From the NCBI GenBank assembly GCA_002104935.1, contig MCGT01000038.1:124001-188000 (forward strand): 64,000 nucleotides of DNA, written 5' to 3'. The notes below the pieces were generated by a model, which saw nothing but the letters and a program-made list of their open reading frames with translations, did not search any database and was not told the DNA's origin. Origin of the DNA: Hesseltinella vesiculosa (Eukaryota > Mucoromycota > Mucoromycetes > Mucorales > Cunninghamellaceae). The position numbers and the translations under genes are program-made. Of this stretch, positions 1 to 11,581 are shown in pieces (position 1 is the stretch's first letter; each line of letters begins with the position of its first letter).

Positions 1-138
1 GTTATGAAAAGCTTTAATTCCGATCATGGGCATTGGTCATAATCATGAAATCACCTCCTTTAAATGGGCTAGAAGCAATCAGGAATGATTTTTTTATTTT
101 GCTTCTCAACGAAATTGACGATGACAACAGGAAAGGAG

Positions 139-1391
139 TCACAGATACAGACTTTGGTCTTGCAACAAGTAGTAAGACTGAATTTCATCCAAGATGGCCA
201 GGTTGTGGATAGATGGCTGTATTTTTCGCGAGTCAGAATTTGATGAAATGAAGTGTGGGAATGAAGGGCCAGCCGACACCACCGAAGAAGGGGTCGAAAA
301 ATAACAGGAACGGGGTTCAGGGGTGGAAGAAGGTGAGATGGAAATATCGGACTGCATCAAGTTATCAAATGCAGTCACAGGATTGTGAGTAACACACTTG
401 GCAGATAAATCCGGTATCAATGACATCAATGCCGAAAAGTTTTGTTTCAGTGCATCAAAGTTGTGTGTCTTCAACATATGCATCGGGTCGATCGAGGCTT
501 GCTGACTTTCGGAGAAATCGCCGCAGCGAATCCACGTTTCTTCGTCATATCCTTGCGACTGCAACTGCTTTTGGCACATGGAAAAATCCACGTGATCTAC
601 GTCCAGTTCCAGCTGGCCCTCTTGTTGGTTTTCTTGGGATTGCACTAGGCGAATCTGACGCACGTTATCAAATGCAATAGTCATTCGAAAAAAATGGCCA
701 TTGTCCTGCACTTGCCACACAAACAAGCGTTCCAAGGGAAGACAGAAGCATTGTAAATCCCATTCACGACAATAAGTCGAGGATAAATAGCGAGTCCAAG
801 TGCCAATTTGCAGTGCATTAACTGGCATGATGGCGGTGGTGGTGGAATGGAGAGCTAAAATAAAACGGAGATTAAAAAGAGGCAGTGAGCAGATCCGAAA
901 AATAAGGAGAACATGCTTGAAACTCTACCTTGGCATTTAGCACCTTCAGACATGGCCCGAGCTGGGGATAGTGAGGTGCTTAGATCGGTATGTTGCGTAG
1001 TGTCGTAATGGGTGCTTACTGCTCGTTGGGAACGATGTTTTTTCAATGAGGAAGCCTCTTCATAGCGCTCAGGCGTAAGCAAGGCGCGAAACGTGGGCTG
1101 ATACCGAGGAGACGATTTTGCCATGGGGGATTCAATCCAGCCTGTTCGCACATTGGGTAGCAATAAGGCACGGCCATCTGAATTCGCTTCAAGTTTTCTT
1201 GCTTTGGCGCGGCGGTTCTGGAACCATATCTGAATAGTACGTTCTGACACGTCCAACTCCCGTGCTAATCGACTTCGAATTGCAGTGTCTGGTAGAGAAT
1301 TGGTTACAAAAGATTCTTGCAATACTGCCACCTGGCTTGGTTTCAAGTGGGTACGCTTGCGAATATGAGTAGGTCGAGTTTGGGTATGCAT
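139..1391 (-). CDS. Homeodomain transcription factor (two exons)
   Basis: Probable nuclear DNA-binding regulator of about 392 aa. A complete homeodomain sits at about residues 10-68 and ends in the helix-3 signature IQIWFQNRRAKARK. Exon 1 (1391-929) joins exon 2 (854-139) across a 74-nt GT-AG intron in phase 1, and both reading frames continue correctly. The second half carries a conserved-looking block (TWTRYLSSTYCREWDLQCF, then a hydrophobic strand-rich stretch) that I associate with fungal Phx1/Pah1-like homeobox proteins. It ends in a Gln/Ser-rich low-complexity tail. The start is the ATG at 1391, because the longer open frame upstream runs through a poly-T/Phe stretch typical of non-coding sequence here. 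The target genes cannot be told from the sequence. Confidence 0.85.
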
Positions 1392-2464
1392 TTCTTTTTT
1401 GAAGGGATGATAATTTATAAAAAAAAACGCTCTGGAACGTATAAGTTGACTTTTTTTCAAAAAGATGGTAATCGATATTCGACTATGGTGTGATTGCCCA
1501 GCAAACACGTCAGAGAGAATAAGGTAAAAAAAAAAAAAAAAAAAAAGAACAGGAAAACGAGTGAGGAAATAAAAGCACTCGTTTTTATCAGGACAGAAAA
1601 GTTGCAAATGGAAACTGATTTGTGTAATTGAAGGGAGTCAGGTAACACAAACGATGCTTATCGGTGCATAAAAAAAATACAATCAAACTCCCTTTTTCTA
1701 CTTTTGAATGTCGAACGTATAAGGCAGGGTATTTCGCCTCCTATCAGGAAATTATTTCATGCGCGATTCTTATCGAGGGTCAATTCATTGAGAAGGGATA
1801 TGATGTGGTTCATTTTTCAAGGCTGCTTAGGCGTCCTGTTTTGTGACAGTAAATATAAACAATGTAGTCAAGTAGCAGAACAGCACAGTACACCATTATA
1901 AATCCAAGAAACATGGTTCTCGTAAAAGCCAGATTACAGTGTTTATCTTTTTATCAACTAGGAAAGCTGATCTGTCTGTGCGCAAGAAAAAAACAGGATG
2001 AACAAATCAGGACGAATGACCGAGGAGCGCCACCGTGATCCTCCTTATTGAGCATCATGGCTCCCACATGACTGAAAAAACAAAATTCGCCAGTTGCCAA
2101 TGCATGTCGCTAATACATGTCTGTTTGGGAAAGAAAACCATCGTTCATGCAAAAGCACGAGTTGCCTTTTTTTTTTTTTTTTTTTTTTTTTGCAAATCAA
2201 TCAACTCGAGTTCCAAAGAAGGCTACAGGAAACAGAAATACTGGCAGATTATTTGCTCGACGACAATAGTAACTGTCAAAAGAGTGTTATAAAATGCTGA
2301 TGGGCTATCAATGAGTTCAATAGTTTGTGCAACCGAAAAGATCCGCCTCCTTGCGCGCTCTTCAGAGTACGTCAAAACAAAAAAACTCCAAACACTTAAA
2401 CCCCCTATTTTCTTTTAACCCTCCTTTATTTATTGCTTTTCCATCTACTTGCCTATTCATTCAA
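1392..2464. other. Intergenic region with A/T homopolymers
   Basis: Shared upstream region of the homeobox gene (leftward) and the dehydrogenase gene (rightward). It contains poly-A (about 1527-1546) and poly-T (about 2167-2191) tracts. The short open frames in it are low-complexity and match nothing I recognise. I see no RNA gene here. Confidence 0.6.
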
Positions 2465-4519
2465 ATGAGATGGACATTGTTTGCTCAGCGACGCTTTTCC
2501 TCAGTCACTAGACCCGTCAGTCTAACTGTTGAAAAATTTCCAGGGTACAATCGAAACCATCGGTTTAAAAAGGTTGGACCAAATAGGCAAGAGCGCGTGA
2601 TCTAGAAATCCTTACCTTTTTGCTTTAATCATGCTAGCTAACTGACGATGACGTTTCTTATTTTGAGTCAATTGTTGGGAAGCGTGGATATATTTGTAAC
2701 GTTGACGAATTGAGTCCATACAACATTGACTGGATGAACAAATTCCGGGGCCAATCACCTCTCGTTTTATTGCCACGCAATACACAGCAAATCTCTGACA
2801 TTCTGCAATACTGCAATGAACAAAAGTAGTAGTAAAATGGATCCTTTTTGAGGAAAAGAGGGGCTTGGCGGACTATGGCTGAAGCTGACTTAGTTCTGTA
2901 TTGACCATTCATCTCATTAGGCTGGCCGTTGTGCCACAAGGAGGGAATACCAGTCTTGCTGGCGGCTCGGTGCCTATTTTTGACGAGATCATCCTAAGCA
3001 TGCGGCACATGAATCGTATCCGTTCGTTTGACAATGTATCTGGTAAGTTTACGTTTATAAAAATACAAATCTAAAAGAGCGCATCTTCCAGGCATCCTCA
3101 CTGCTGATGCTGGCTGTATTCTCGAGGTATTGGATAATTGGCTGGCAGAAAAAGGCTACATGATGCCTTTGGATCTTGCTGCAAAAGGAAGGTAACTATA
3201 AAGGTATCTAGCCCCTGGAAGATGAATGATGCATTGCTTTTATTTTCAAGTTGTCAGATTGGTGGTAACATTGCCACAAATGCTGGAGGTTTGCGATTGC
3301 TACGATATGGATCATTACACGGCTCTGTCCTAGGGCTTGAAGTTGTGTTGCCCAATGGCACTGTGCTCAACAATATGTCAACACTACGCAAAGACAACAC
3401 TGGCTTCGATTTAAAGCAGCTGTTCATCGGCTCGGAGGGAACTATTGGTATCATCACAGGCGTTTCAATCCTGACACCATTACGATCAAAGGTAATCCGG
3501 TAGTAGTCAAACACGTGTTTTATTGTCAGTTTCTTTTCGGATTTGTTTTAGGCTGTTAACGTCGCCATGCTTGGGCTGAATTCATTTGAGGACGTGCAAG
3601 ACGCGTTTAAACACGCGCGTCTCGAGCTTTCGGAAATTCTATCAGCGTTTGAATTTTGGGATAACCAGTCTTTTCAAATATACAAGAAACACTTTCCATA
3701 CAAAGATATCATGACCAAGGACTATCCGTTTTACATTTTGATCGAAACAAGCGGTTCTAATAAGCGACATGATGATGAAGTAAGAAAGATGAAATAAGAT
3801 CTAGACAGTCACTTATGAATTTCTGGACGACGCGATAGAAACTGACAGACTACCTCGGACAAATGATGAACAATGGTATCGCTCAAGATGGTGTTGTGGC
3901 CCAAGATCAAAAGCAAATTAAAGATCTATGGGATGTAAGAGACGGATTGACTGGAGCACTAGGTAAGGAACCAGCTGTATACAAGTATGATATATCCATA
4001 CCTGTTGCCAACATCTGGCATTGTGCGCAAGATATGCGCCATCACCTTTGCATGGGCGGCGTGTTTGGTGAAAAGGATTCACCTGTCACTGATGTGGTGG
4101 CCTATGGACACATAGGCGATGGAAACGTTCATTTGAATATCGTTACAAAAGATCTCGACACTCGTGTCTCGGATCTAATTGAACCGTACTTGTTTGAATG
4201 GGTTGGTCCGTACAAAAGAACTGGAATGCCCATACGCTACCACATATCGCTTCTAACGTCGTTCATCTCTTTCCTTAGCAAAGCACCAAGGATCGATAAG
4301 TGCCGAGCACGGACTAGGAGTTGCCAAAAATGAATTTTTGGGCTATTCTAAAACGCCAGAAATGATTGAGCTGATGAAGACATTGAAAAACATACTGGAC
4401 CCCAATGGAATCCTAAACCCTTACAAGGTATGAGATGAGAAAGGCACTGTGTGCCGTTTTTACTCGTTTAACGCTTTTTTTTTTTTTGTGACATCAAACA
4501 GTATCTTCCACAAACGTGA
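2465..4519 (+). CDS. FAD-linked D-2-hydroxyglutarate / D-lactate dehydrogenase (mitochondrial)
   Basis: Oxidises D-2-hydroxyglutarate (or D-lactate), probably in mitochondria. The N-terminus ([17 protein letters not shown]) is Arg/Ser-rich and acid-free, like a presequence. The spliced product reads [17 protein letters not shown], then the FAD-binding type 4 domain: [31 protein letters not shown] and a [17 protein letters not shown] block with [10 protein letters not shown]. The C-terminal FAD-oxidase domain has [12 protein letters not shown] and [11 protein letters not shown], ending [17 protein letters not shown]. About eight exons. All junctions can be placed at GT-AG sites, for example the donor after TGGGTTG at about 4205 and the last acceptor at about 4501. 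The layout matches the DLD2/DLD3/D2HGDH family. D-2-HG versus D-lactate cannot be settled by eye. Confidence 0.9.
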
Positions 4520-4701
4520 CTAACCAACCAATCGGAGTACCTTCAACTATTCATTTCAATAAATTCGCCACCCTGTGATTCATTAATTTCCAAGGATCTG
4601 ATTCTGTACCATAAGAGTGGGAGGGATTGCACCTCTCGAGCGCAGTCGGAGCATTGGAAACGGAAACTTTGGGCAAACAAATATTTCATTGGTGTTTGCC
4701 C

Positions 4702-4708
4702 TATAAAA
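4702..4708 (+). promoter_or_regulatory. TATA-box-like TATAAAA
   Basis: TATAAAA lies 32 nt upstream of the ATG at 4740 of the secreted-protein gene. If it works as a TATA box, the 5' leader would be very short or translation would begin at the second ATG (4746). Confidence 0.4.
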
Positions 4709-4739
4709 CCTTAAAGATGTGATTCATTTCACTTTTTCT

Positions 4740-5591
4740 ATGAGCATGATCTTCAGGGGATTAATTTTTATTTTCTTGCAACAATTCTTTTTGCCGAAAT
4801 TCGCCACTGCAGTCGATGATTGCGCGTCAACTATCAGCGAAACTACAATTTACACCACACAAACTGCGACTGAAATAAACTCACAACACATCTCTACCGT
4901 TACAGCTACTGCTTTTACCCGCACAGAGACTGCATTTACAACAACTGTGCTACAAGCTACAAATGGCCTGAACATAACTACAACAGTGATAACTCTTCCC
5001 ACGTTTGTAGCCACCACGACCATTGCTGCCAAAACAGATACTTCGTTTTCGACTTTTACCTTCTACACGGAAACGGTTCTAACCGCACTAACCACAAGCC
5101 GCATATCTGTAGCAGGGTTGACAACTACAGCAACCACTACTGCAGCGACCACAACCGTCGTCAATACAATAACCAGTTTGCACAACGTATTGTCATACAC
5201 AATAGTGCCTTCTCCGGTTGTGGTCACAGTGAATGTTTCCAGCTGTTCTCTTGTTATCTCTCAGTACTTATGCCGTGGAATAACCACCGACTTCGACCAT
5301 TATGCACTTGAGTACAAAGAAGGGTTCGATGACTTGAATTCATGTGTGCAATATTGCACTGGTAAATATGGATCTGGAACGTGGGGTGAAGTGCAAACCG
5401 CCAAGAGCGGCAACAAGCTCAAGTGTGAATGTGCAAGAGGAATTTATACGACATCTCCAGGTTCATATCCTTGTATAAACAATCCTTTTGGTGACGGTAT
5501 GGCCGGTCAAGAAGAACAAACAGGGTTCGAAACTGGGACTATTGGGGGCTCCATGTGGGCAGCTTTGGGGAATACCACAGGTAGCTGCTAA
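4740..5591 (+). CDS. Secreted or wall-anchored Thr-rich protein with Cys-rich C-terminal domain
   Basis: Intronless, about 283 aa. The ATG at 4740 opens a signal peptide (MSMIFRGLIFIFLQQFFL). Residues about 25-170 are Thr/Ser-rich with short repeats such as TTTTAATTTV, which suggests heavy O-glycosylation as in fungal wall proteins. The last 110 residues hold eight or so cysteines (SSCSLVISQYLC, SCVQYCTGKYG, KLKCECARGIY), resembling a WSC-like or other small disulfide domain. No transmembrane helix or obvious GPI signal is seen at the C-terminus. Probably an extracellular or wall protein. The WSC assignment is tentative, because only the CxxYC and CxCA pattern supports it. Confidence 0.7.
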   Translation: MSMIFRGLIFIFLQQFFLPKFATAVDDCASTISETTIYTTQTATEINSQHISTVTATAFTRTETAFTTTVLQATNGLNITTTVITLPTFVATTTIAAKTDTSFSTFTFYTETVLTALTTSRISVAGLTTTATTTAATTTVVNTITSLHNVLSYTIVPSPVVVTVNVSSCSLVISQYLCRGITTDFDHYALEYKEGFDDLNSCVQYCTGKYGSGTWGEVQTAKSGNKLKCECARGIYTTSPGSYPCINNPFGDGMAGQEEQTGFETGTIGGSMWAALGNTTGSC

Positions 5592-5829
5592 ATATATCCT
5601 CTGTCTTCCATTTCAAAGCAGTACTAAACAATAAACACCTCAGCCATTAGCATTTAAGGCACCTGCAGCACTGTTCATATGCCAAGCCGCGGAGTAGAGA
5701 CCAAAGAAGAAAAAAAAAAACGGGATCCCCTTTTTTGTCTGCTATAGTGAATTTCTGGCAAGTGAATCATGCATGAAAAAAATGATAGTGAGCTAATGCT
5801 ACAAATGAAAACACTCTGTACAGGTAGTC

Positions 5830-7908
5830 ATGACTGAAAATATCGAGGATATCAAGGCTTTATTCTTTGTGCGATTCCATTATCAAAGAGGCAACGAGCT
5901 TGCTTGGCAATATCCTCCAGGTAAAAACGCATCCGCCCAAGTTTGCAGCATGACTTTAGAGCAATCAATATACTTATCCTTTTCTTTAGATGCTGAATTG
6001 AAAGGGGTCGAATATCAAGCTATTTGCAGTGGCCTACATCTCGTTGAAAATGATGTGATGTAAGACCTCAGCCTACTTTAATGGTAAGAGAAGTTGTGCT
6101 ATTGCTAATATTATTTTGTAGCTATTTTTCAAGAGAATGTGACTATGGAATGGCTGTATTCAAGAAGACAAATATTGAACAGGAGCGGGGGGCATTGATG
6201 CATGCCCTGGGAGTTATTTGTTCGCATCAACACTTGCTTTGGAAACATATTCCATTTTTAAGAGAACAGCTGGGGTAAGAACTCCTGCAACAAAGAAGAA
6301 TACCAGCTGAATAATTTTTGATACCGTTTAAATGATAGCCGTCCAGATCTTATTACGGATCAGCTGGAGATACAAAAAGATTGGGTAGACTACTTTCAGC
6401 TGTCTCAGCAGTCAGCCAAGCAAGAGCCTATCCATCCATTGGTCACCCAACAATTACCATCTCAGTATCTTCAGCCGTTTGACACAATGCATACGCTCAT
6501 CACGAGCTACCTTGCCACTGTCATGTCCTACCCAGAATCAAACAGTCTAAGCCATGATGATCCTGCATCGTCTACCATGGATCTGCTTTCCACTTTTGGT
6601 CCAAATATCTTTGCTATATGGAAATCCATTCTTGCTCGACAACGAGTCATGCTGATTGGCTCAGCTCCTCCAATGCAACGCCTGTGCCATTTTGGTAATG
6701 TTATTCCCAATGGGCCGGAAAGCCCTCGTTCTTGCTACTCACCCACGTCCGTTTATAGTTCATATTCTCTCAATATCGAGCCAGCTACCTTCTTCGGTTG
6801 GCTTCTCTGTGCTCCCTCCTCGAGTCAAATTCAACGTCGGGATCAATGAAATTGATGTCATGGAAATGGATATGGGCACAAGCTACATTGCATGTAAGCA
6901 GGAGGGATGACAGATAATCTAGATATTCCTTATTTTAATTGAATTAGGTACTTCGGATACGATTTTTGACATAAAGACAAAACTTTACGACACACTTGTG
7001 AGAATCCCTTCCCCAGAATCAGCATCATCCCACCAGTATCACACTGTAAATGGCTTTATCAGTAACAGTAATCAAAAATATGCCGCCATCACTCGGAGTG
7101 TCTTCCCTCTGAGCCAGGCAGACATAGCCCATTACCAAATCCTATGCCAGCATATTCCAAATCTACCCGCACATCCGACATTACCATCGTCTAGCAAAAC
7201 ATCATTGATGAATTCCGATTATAGTCTATACAAATGTGCTGCCTGGCTATCTGGCTGTGGTGACATGTTGCAGCACGTCATTTTTACCGAACCCCCGTCC
7301 AAATTCCGTGATAGTTATCATGCCCTGATATCACCCATTGGATCCATCCATGCCATGAACACTACAATTGGCAATTCGCCATTAGCTGCGCAGCAGGTCA
7401 TTGACGAAATCCATATACCGTCGAACGATCGAGACGCCACGGACCCCAATGCCCATAATTTGCAAGGTCCCCTTTCACAATCCTTGTCAGAAATGTCAAA
7501 ACCGTTCACGTTTCATTCCGAAAGCAAGCCACACCTCGAACATTTCATCCCATGGTAAACCATGTGCGGAAAGGGATAACTAAGCTCCTGACTTTTTTTT
7601 TTCCCAGTCTCTTCCAGCTCATGTCACATCATATATTATCAATGCTTCAGAGCATTATTGTCGCCTACGATAACCAGCAAATGGGACCACAGCCCATCGT
7701 GCAGATTGGGCTGCGGGATATAATTCACCTTGGCCTCGACCCTCGATCTGACCAACCTTTCCTCATGACTTTGGGTCGGTTGTATTTCGACAGAGAAATT
7801 AAATTATCCTGTCTGCGAGATATCTCCGCTTGCACCATTTGCTCCTGCTCATCCGGTTGCTGCCTATCCAGTCAACAAAATGATGGACATGGTGATCTGG
7901 AAATTTAA
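5830..7908 (+). CDS. DENND11/LCHN-like (DUF4484) protein
   Basis: Multi-exon gene. After splicing, the N-terminus reads IKALFFVRFHYQRGNELAWQ, then LKGVEYQAICSGLHLVENDVI, YFSRECDYGMAVFKK and ERGALMHALGVICS. This is the diagnostic order of the LCHN/DENND11 family (DENN-related, membrane-traffic regulators; yeast Anr2 belongs here). Junctions seen: donor after CCTCCAG, donor GTAAGA at about 6060, donor at about 6692 into TTCATATTCTC, donor after GGCACAAGCTACATTGCAT, and a 3' intron at about 7555-7607. Each restores the frame. The C-terminal IGLRDIIHLGLDPRSDQPF resembles the family's end motif. Likely cytosolic or peripheral on membranes. The GTPase partner is unknown. Confidence 0.7.
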
Positions 7909-8501
7909 CTTGTCTATTTACTTTCATACCCTGACCCCTACCCCCTACCCCCTACCCCAGCCCCATGCCACTCTTTCTGGAAAAGAAATAAAATATGCCA
8001 GTTCGCTGCTGGCTACACAGGTCATACTCTATACCGCCCTCACGGAGTCTGATGTCGCTACTTGAAAATATCATGCCAGTTCCGAGCGTTGGCTATTTTT
8101 GAACTCAGCATTTGCCCAAAAAAAATCTGTGCTTCAGTAAGGAATTGGAAAAGTAAAAAACTTGGGTGGCCACATAAGTTTTATATTTTTAGTTTTTGCA
8201 TTTAATCATACGCTCTACACACAGTGGTCATCAGCGAATACAACATCATCCTCGATATTGAAACGGAATCCAAAAGTCCAAAGTTCAATCCGTCCTTAAC
8301 AAACTACTGCAACGTCGCCGTTTTCTTCTTTCAATGTCATGCTTGTTCAATGTTTCTCTCCTCAGTTTGGCTTGACAAAAAAACTCAAAAACTCGTGCTA
8401 CGCACAAGAAATTGCTTCGCCTGCATTTGAAAATAATCTGGAGGTTCTCCCGATTGGACTGCCTCCTAAAAGTATTTATTTGCTTGAACAACATTATACC
8501 A
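7909..8501. other. Intergenic region with CCCCTA minisatellite and transposon relic
   Basis: The 3' flanks of two convergent genes. About 7930-7962 has a short (CCCCTA)n-type run. About 8250-8480 is related to the right end of the inverted-repeat element at 36.4-37.6 kb (listed separately). No coding sequence is supported. Confidence 0.5.
8250..8480. mobile_element. Degraded copy of the 36.4-kb inverted-repeat element (right end)
   Basis: Blocks shared in order with 37340-37575 include AATCCAAAAG, TTCAATGT, CTCTCNTCAG, TTGGCTTGACAAAA, GAAAATAAT and TCCCGATTGG, then CCTNCTAAAA. The terminal part (ATTATTCACGGCTCAACT in the good copy) is lost. This is a dead fragment of a dispersed family. Confidence 0.6.
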
Positions 8502-9863
8502 TTACAAGCAATCATCAACGGTGGCAATCAAATCGTGAAGCATGTCATAGCATTCATTCAATAGAGCAACGCACATGGCTTGACCTTCGGGGATATTACC
8601 ATCTTCGTCATAAAAAACGCCATTTATGCGCATATTATCGATGCTGGCCAACTTGAGTTGATAGGGATAAAGGTCACGCGCTAGAATGGAATAGGCATAC
8701 CTGTGAGAACACAAATCAAGTGAAACAAGGAATCATTACCTGAATCTGGTCGACCATACTTCGTGACTTCCACAAGGCACCGACGTACAGTGCTTAATTG
8801 ATTGTAAATTGGCATAATGGCCTCGCTTACAGGTACGTTTTCACTCAGCATTTTCGTGATGAGCCGATAGCATCCTCGCAGTAAAAAGTTGATCAAGGCT
8901 TGGCCATCTGGCACTGCATTTTTCTCGCTTTTGGGGTCCCGGAATTTGCCATTTTGCCGTAGCTTTTCGATTTCTTGAAGTTGGAGCTGAGGGGTAAAAA
9001 CAAAGGAGAACGGAGGGGGGGATGAGTCTTTTCCAGTGGAAGCCGGACCACTTTTCATTTTATTTACCTGGAATGTATACAAGTCAGTTTCACGTAGTGT
9101 CCAGCGATGGGTGAGTGCCAGGCGTTCAAGTTGGTTTTTAATTTCTTTCAACCGATCAGCGATTGGCTTCAGGCTGTCTGAGATGCAGTCGGTCGAAGCA
9201 ATCAGGTCGTGTGTTTCTTCATAAAGCTGCTCCAAAAGTCCCACAATCAAAGCCTGACCTTTAGGCACAGTTCCGTCTTTAGGAAAGAGACCAGACTTCA
9301 AATTATCGATTTCTCTTAACTACCAAAAAGAAGTGTTTCTTGGGTAAGGCGACTTACATTTTAGAGTGCACTGAGGTACCTTTTCCTGGTAGGGGTAGAT
9401 GTCACTGGCTTTATAACCTGAAGGGCGCTGGGCAACAGCTGATAATTGCCCACGTAGTTCTACCAAGTCTTCATGCAGAGGCTTTCTAGGAAGTGCAAAG
9501 GATTAGCACATGGATTTGACTAGCTTTTGGACTATATGTCTTTACAATTCTGGTGATACTTCGCGAATACTGGTTAAAAGGGAATTCAAGGCTTCCTCTA
9601 TGAAATAAAAATGAATAGTCAAATTGAGCGAGAATAAGGCGGGCATGAAAGGGAAGCTTACTGCTTCGGCTGTATTTCTTTCTGAGCAGTTCCAGAAAAT
9701 AAACTGAGTAATCACTGGTAGGTTCCTGATTAATGATGCTGCCAACATCGTCTAAACGGTCTTCAATTTCCACAAGTACTCGATCAGTATAAATGCCCAT
9801 TTGATTTAGCTGATCCAAGTACCGCTAATTTCAGTGAAGACAAAAAACACTGAGGTTTTGGTT

Positions 9864-9910
<47 letters not shown>

Positions 9911-10350
9911 TCAACCGTCACCAGCTGTGCATACACAGCAGGATCTACTCAAAAAGAATGACTTAGGGCACAAACCTATCATATTTTATGCTGCATCAAT
10001 TACATTCTCGATTGCGACCGATGCTCATAAAAAACAAGGATAACAGCGACATAACGTCGTCCAAGACATCGTTGACTCGATTGCGATTGAGCCTGTTCCA
10101 AACATCACCTGCTCGAACGTTTGCAAGGTTTTCTAGCTGCTGCTCTGTTTGTTTGTAAAGGGGAATAATGTCATCCGTCTTTGCGTAACTACTTCGATCC
10201 TTTTTTAAGGCTGAAAGTCGATTCCTAATTGTGATCAGATGTTCAAGAATAGATGACTCTAAATTTCAAAAATAATGCAAAGAGAGAAATATAAGGAAGA
10301 ATATATGGATCATTTATCATACCTTCTAATGGGATGGACGTTGAGTTCAT
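8502..10350 (-). CDS. DUF2408 (UPF0662 family) protein
   Basis: Multi-exon gene from the ATG at 10350 (MNSTSIPLE). Spliced segments include ILEHLITIRNRLSALKKD, PLYKQTEQQLENLANV, LQEIEKLRQNGKFRDP, VPDGQALINFLLRGCYRLI, YNQLSTVRRCLVEV, LYPYQLKLASIDNMRINGVF and IPEGQAMCVALLNECYD. These are the helical repeats of fungal DUF2408 proteins (S. pombe SPAC30C2.08-like); the function is unknown. The last intron is best placed with donor GTATGG after ACGAA (56 nt), because the more obvious GTAATG donor breaks the frame. One intron carries a 42-nt T run on the plus strand (9866-9907). Confidence 0.8.
9866..9907 (+). repeat. 42-nt poly-T tract inside an intron
   Basis: Uninterrupted T run (poly-A on the sense strand) within an intron of the DUF2408 gene, the longest homopolymer in the window. 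Its length is liable to sequencing error and to polymorphism. Confidence 0.9.
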
Positions 10351-11581
10351 TGGGAACAATTAAACGTTATCGAATTTGTGGGAAAAAAAAAAAAAGTAGA
10401 ATAAAAAAATGGTTGATCGGTTTTTTTTGTTCCGTTCCCTTCCCATTTGTCTGAAGTCATGCCTGCTCAGTGAATACTAAACTGCCATACGGGCAACATG
10501 GTATCAACTAGGTTTTCAGTAACCTTCAGTATGCTCGAGGAGCTTTTTGTAGGCAAAAGAAATCCAATCCACAGGCAAATTTTTCGCAAGCCAGTGCATG
10601 CCAACGCAGATCTGAAGAGTGCTCCGCAGGCGATAAAAATGAAAAAAGGACATCGAACGGCGTCGAACACTCCGAAAGTGACTAAAAAAAATCGATTCCC
10701 AAAGATGCCTCTGCACTCTATTCGATTCCCATGAAGTCACTCCAGCAAGTGGCCAACTGTAGATCGCCATTAAATCTGTCAAGGCCGATATTTTACCACG
10801 ACCACCCCTTATCATTTGCTACCTGCATGACTAGCTTGCGACCCGGAGGAGGTCGATTTTGGCTAGGTTTTTGGCTGTCAAACGCTTTTCTGTCGTTTTT
10901 CTCGTTCTTGACGTTTTTTTTAGCTGGATGATCGGAGATTGTAATCCATGGTTCTTGAACTTTGGCAGAGCAACCATGCTTAACTGACACGATTTTTTTA
11001 CCATCATTAGCCTTCGTCAGTATCTATATGTACACAAAATCTGAATTGGATCCATTGGTTCAAAAGTGATCTACAACGTTTTTCGATTTTTCAAAATCTA
11101 CGAGGGTTCGTTCTCTGACCATTTTGGTCCAAAACATGGGGAGGCAAATGTGAGCCAAGTATCGACTCTCCATCAATCGTCACCAAAATATCCATGGCAC
11201 TTGTATATGATATGCACTGTTCGTGGTTAAGCTATCCAGGCTCAGCTGTTACTTCATGGTGACCTACATTTGTATAAACACATGTCTATCCAGCCAAAAT
11301 CTGGCAGGAGGGGAGATGGAGTGGTGTTAAGCATTAATTTTTTTTAAAAAAAAAAAGCTTTGCGTGCGCTGGAGACCTGGTTTGTGAGAGGTAGAGATTA
11401 GGTTTGTTCGTGCATTCCAAACTTGGTTTACGTGCAATGAAGTTTATTTTGCCTCTGAAAAAAAAAACCAATTTGCCCGCTAAATTTCTTCCTGCACGCC
11501 AATCAACAAGAAAAACTGCATTGGTACGGTGCAGACCTCAATATTTTTGGTGCAGTAAAAGTAGGGTATGAATGCTGTTGT
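10351..11581. other. Intergenic region of 1.2 kb, possibly holding a dead gene
   Basis: Minus-strand frames at about 10516-10815 (a stretch reading CVGMHWLAKNLPVDWISFAYK) and about 11030-11190 (VTIDGESILGSHLPPHV) look protein-like but are short and interrupted. I could not join them at good splice sites and do not recognise a family. They may be gene relics. Confidence 0.35.

Noticed and set aside
4719..4739. Start of the secreted protein at 4719
   Set aside because: That codon is GTG. The first in-frame ATG is at 4740 and gives a normal signal peptide.
7930..7962. CCCCTA repeats resembling telomeric CCCTAA
   Set aside because: Only three to four imperfect units, with an extra C, inside a normal intergenic region between intact housekeeping genes.
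8691..8745. A 39-nt intron (GTAATG...CACAG) in the DUF2408 gene
   Set aside because: Using this donor shifts the frame and truncates the conserved LYPYQLKLASIDNMR block. The upstream GTATGG donor with the same acceptor keeps it.
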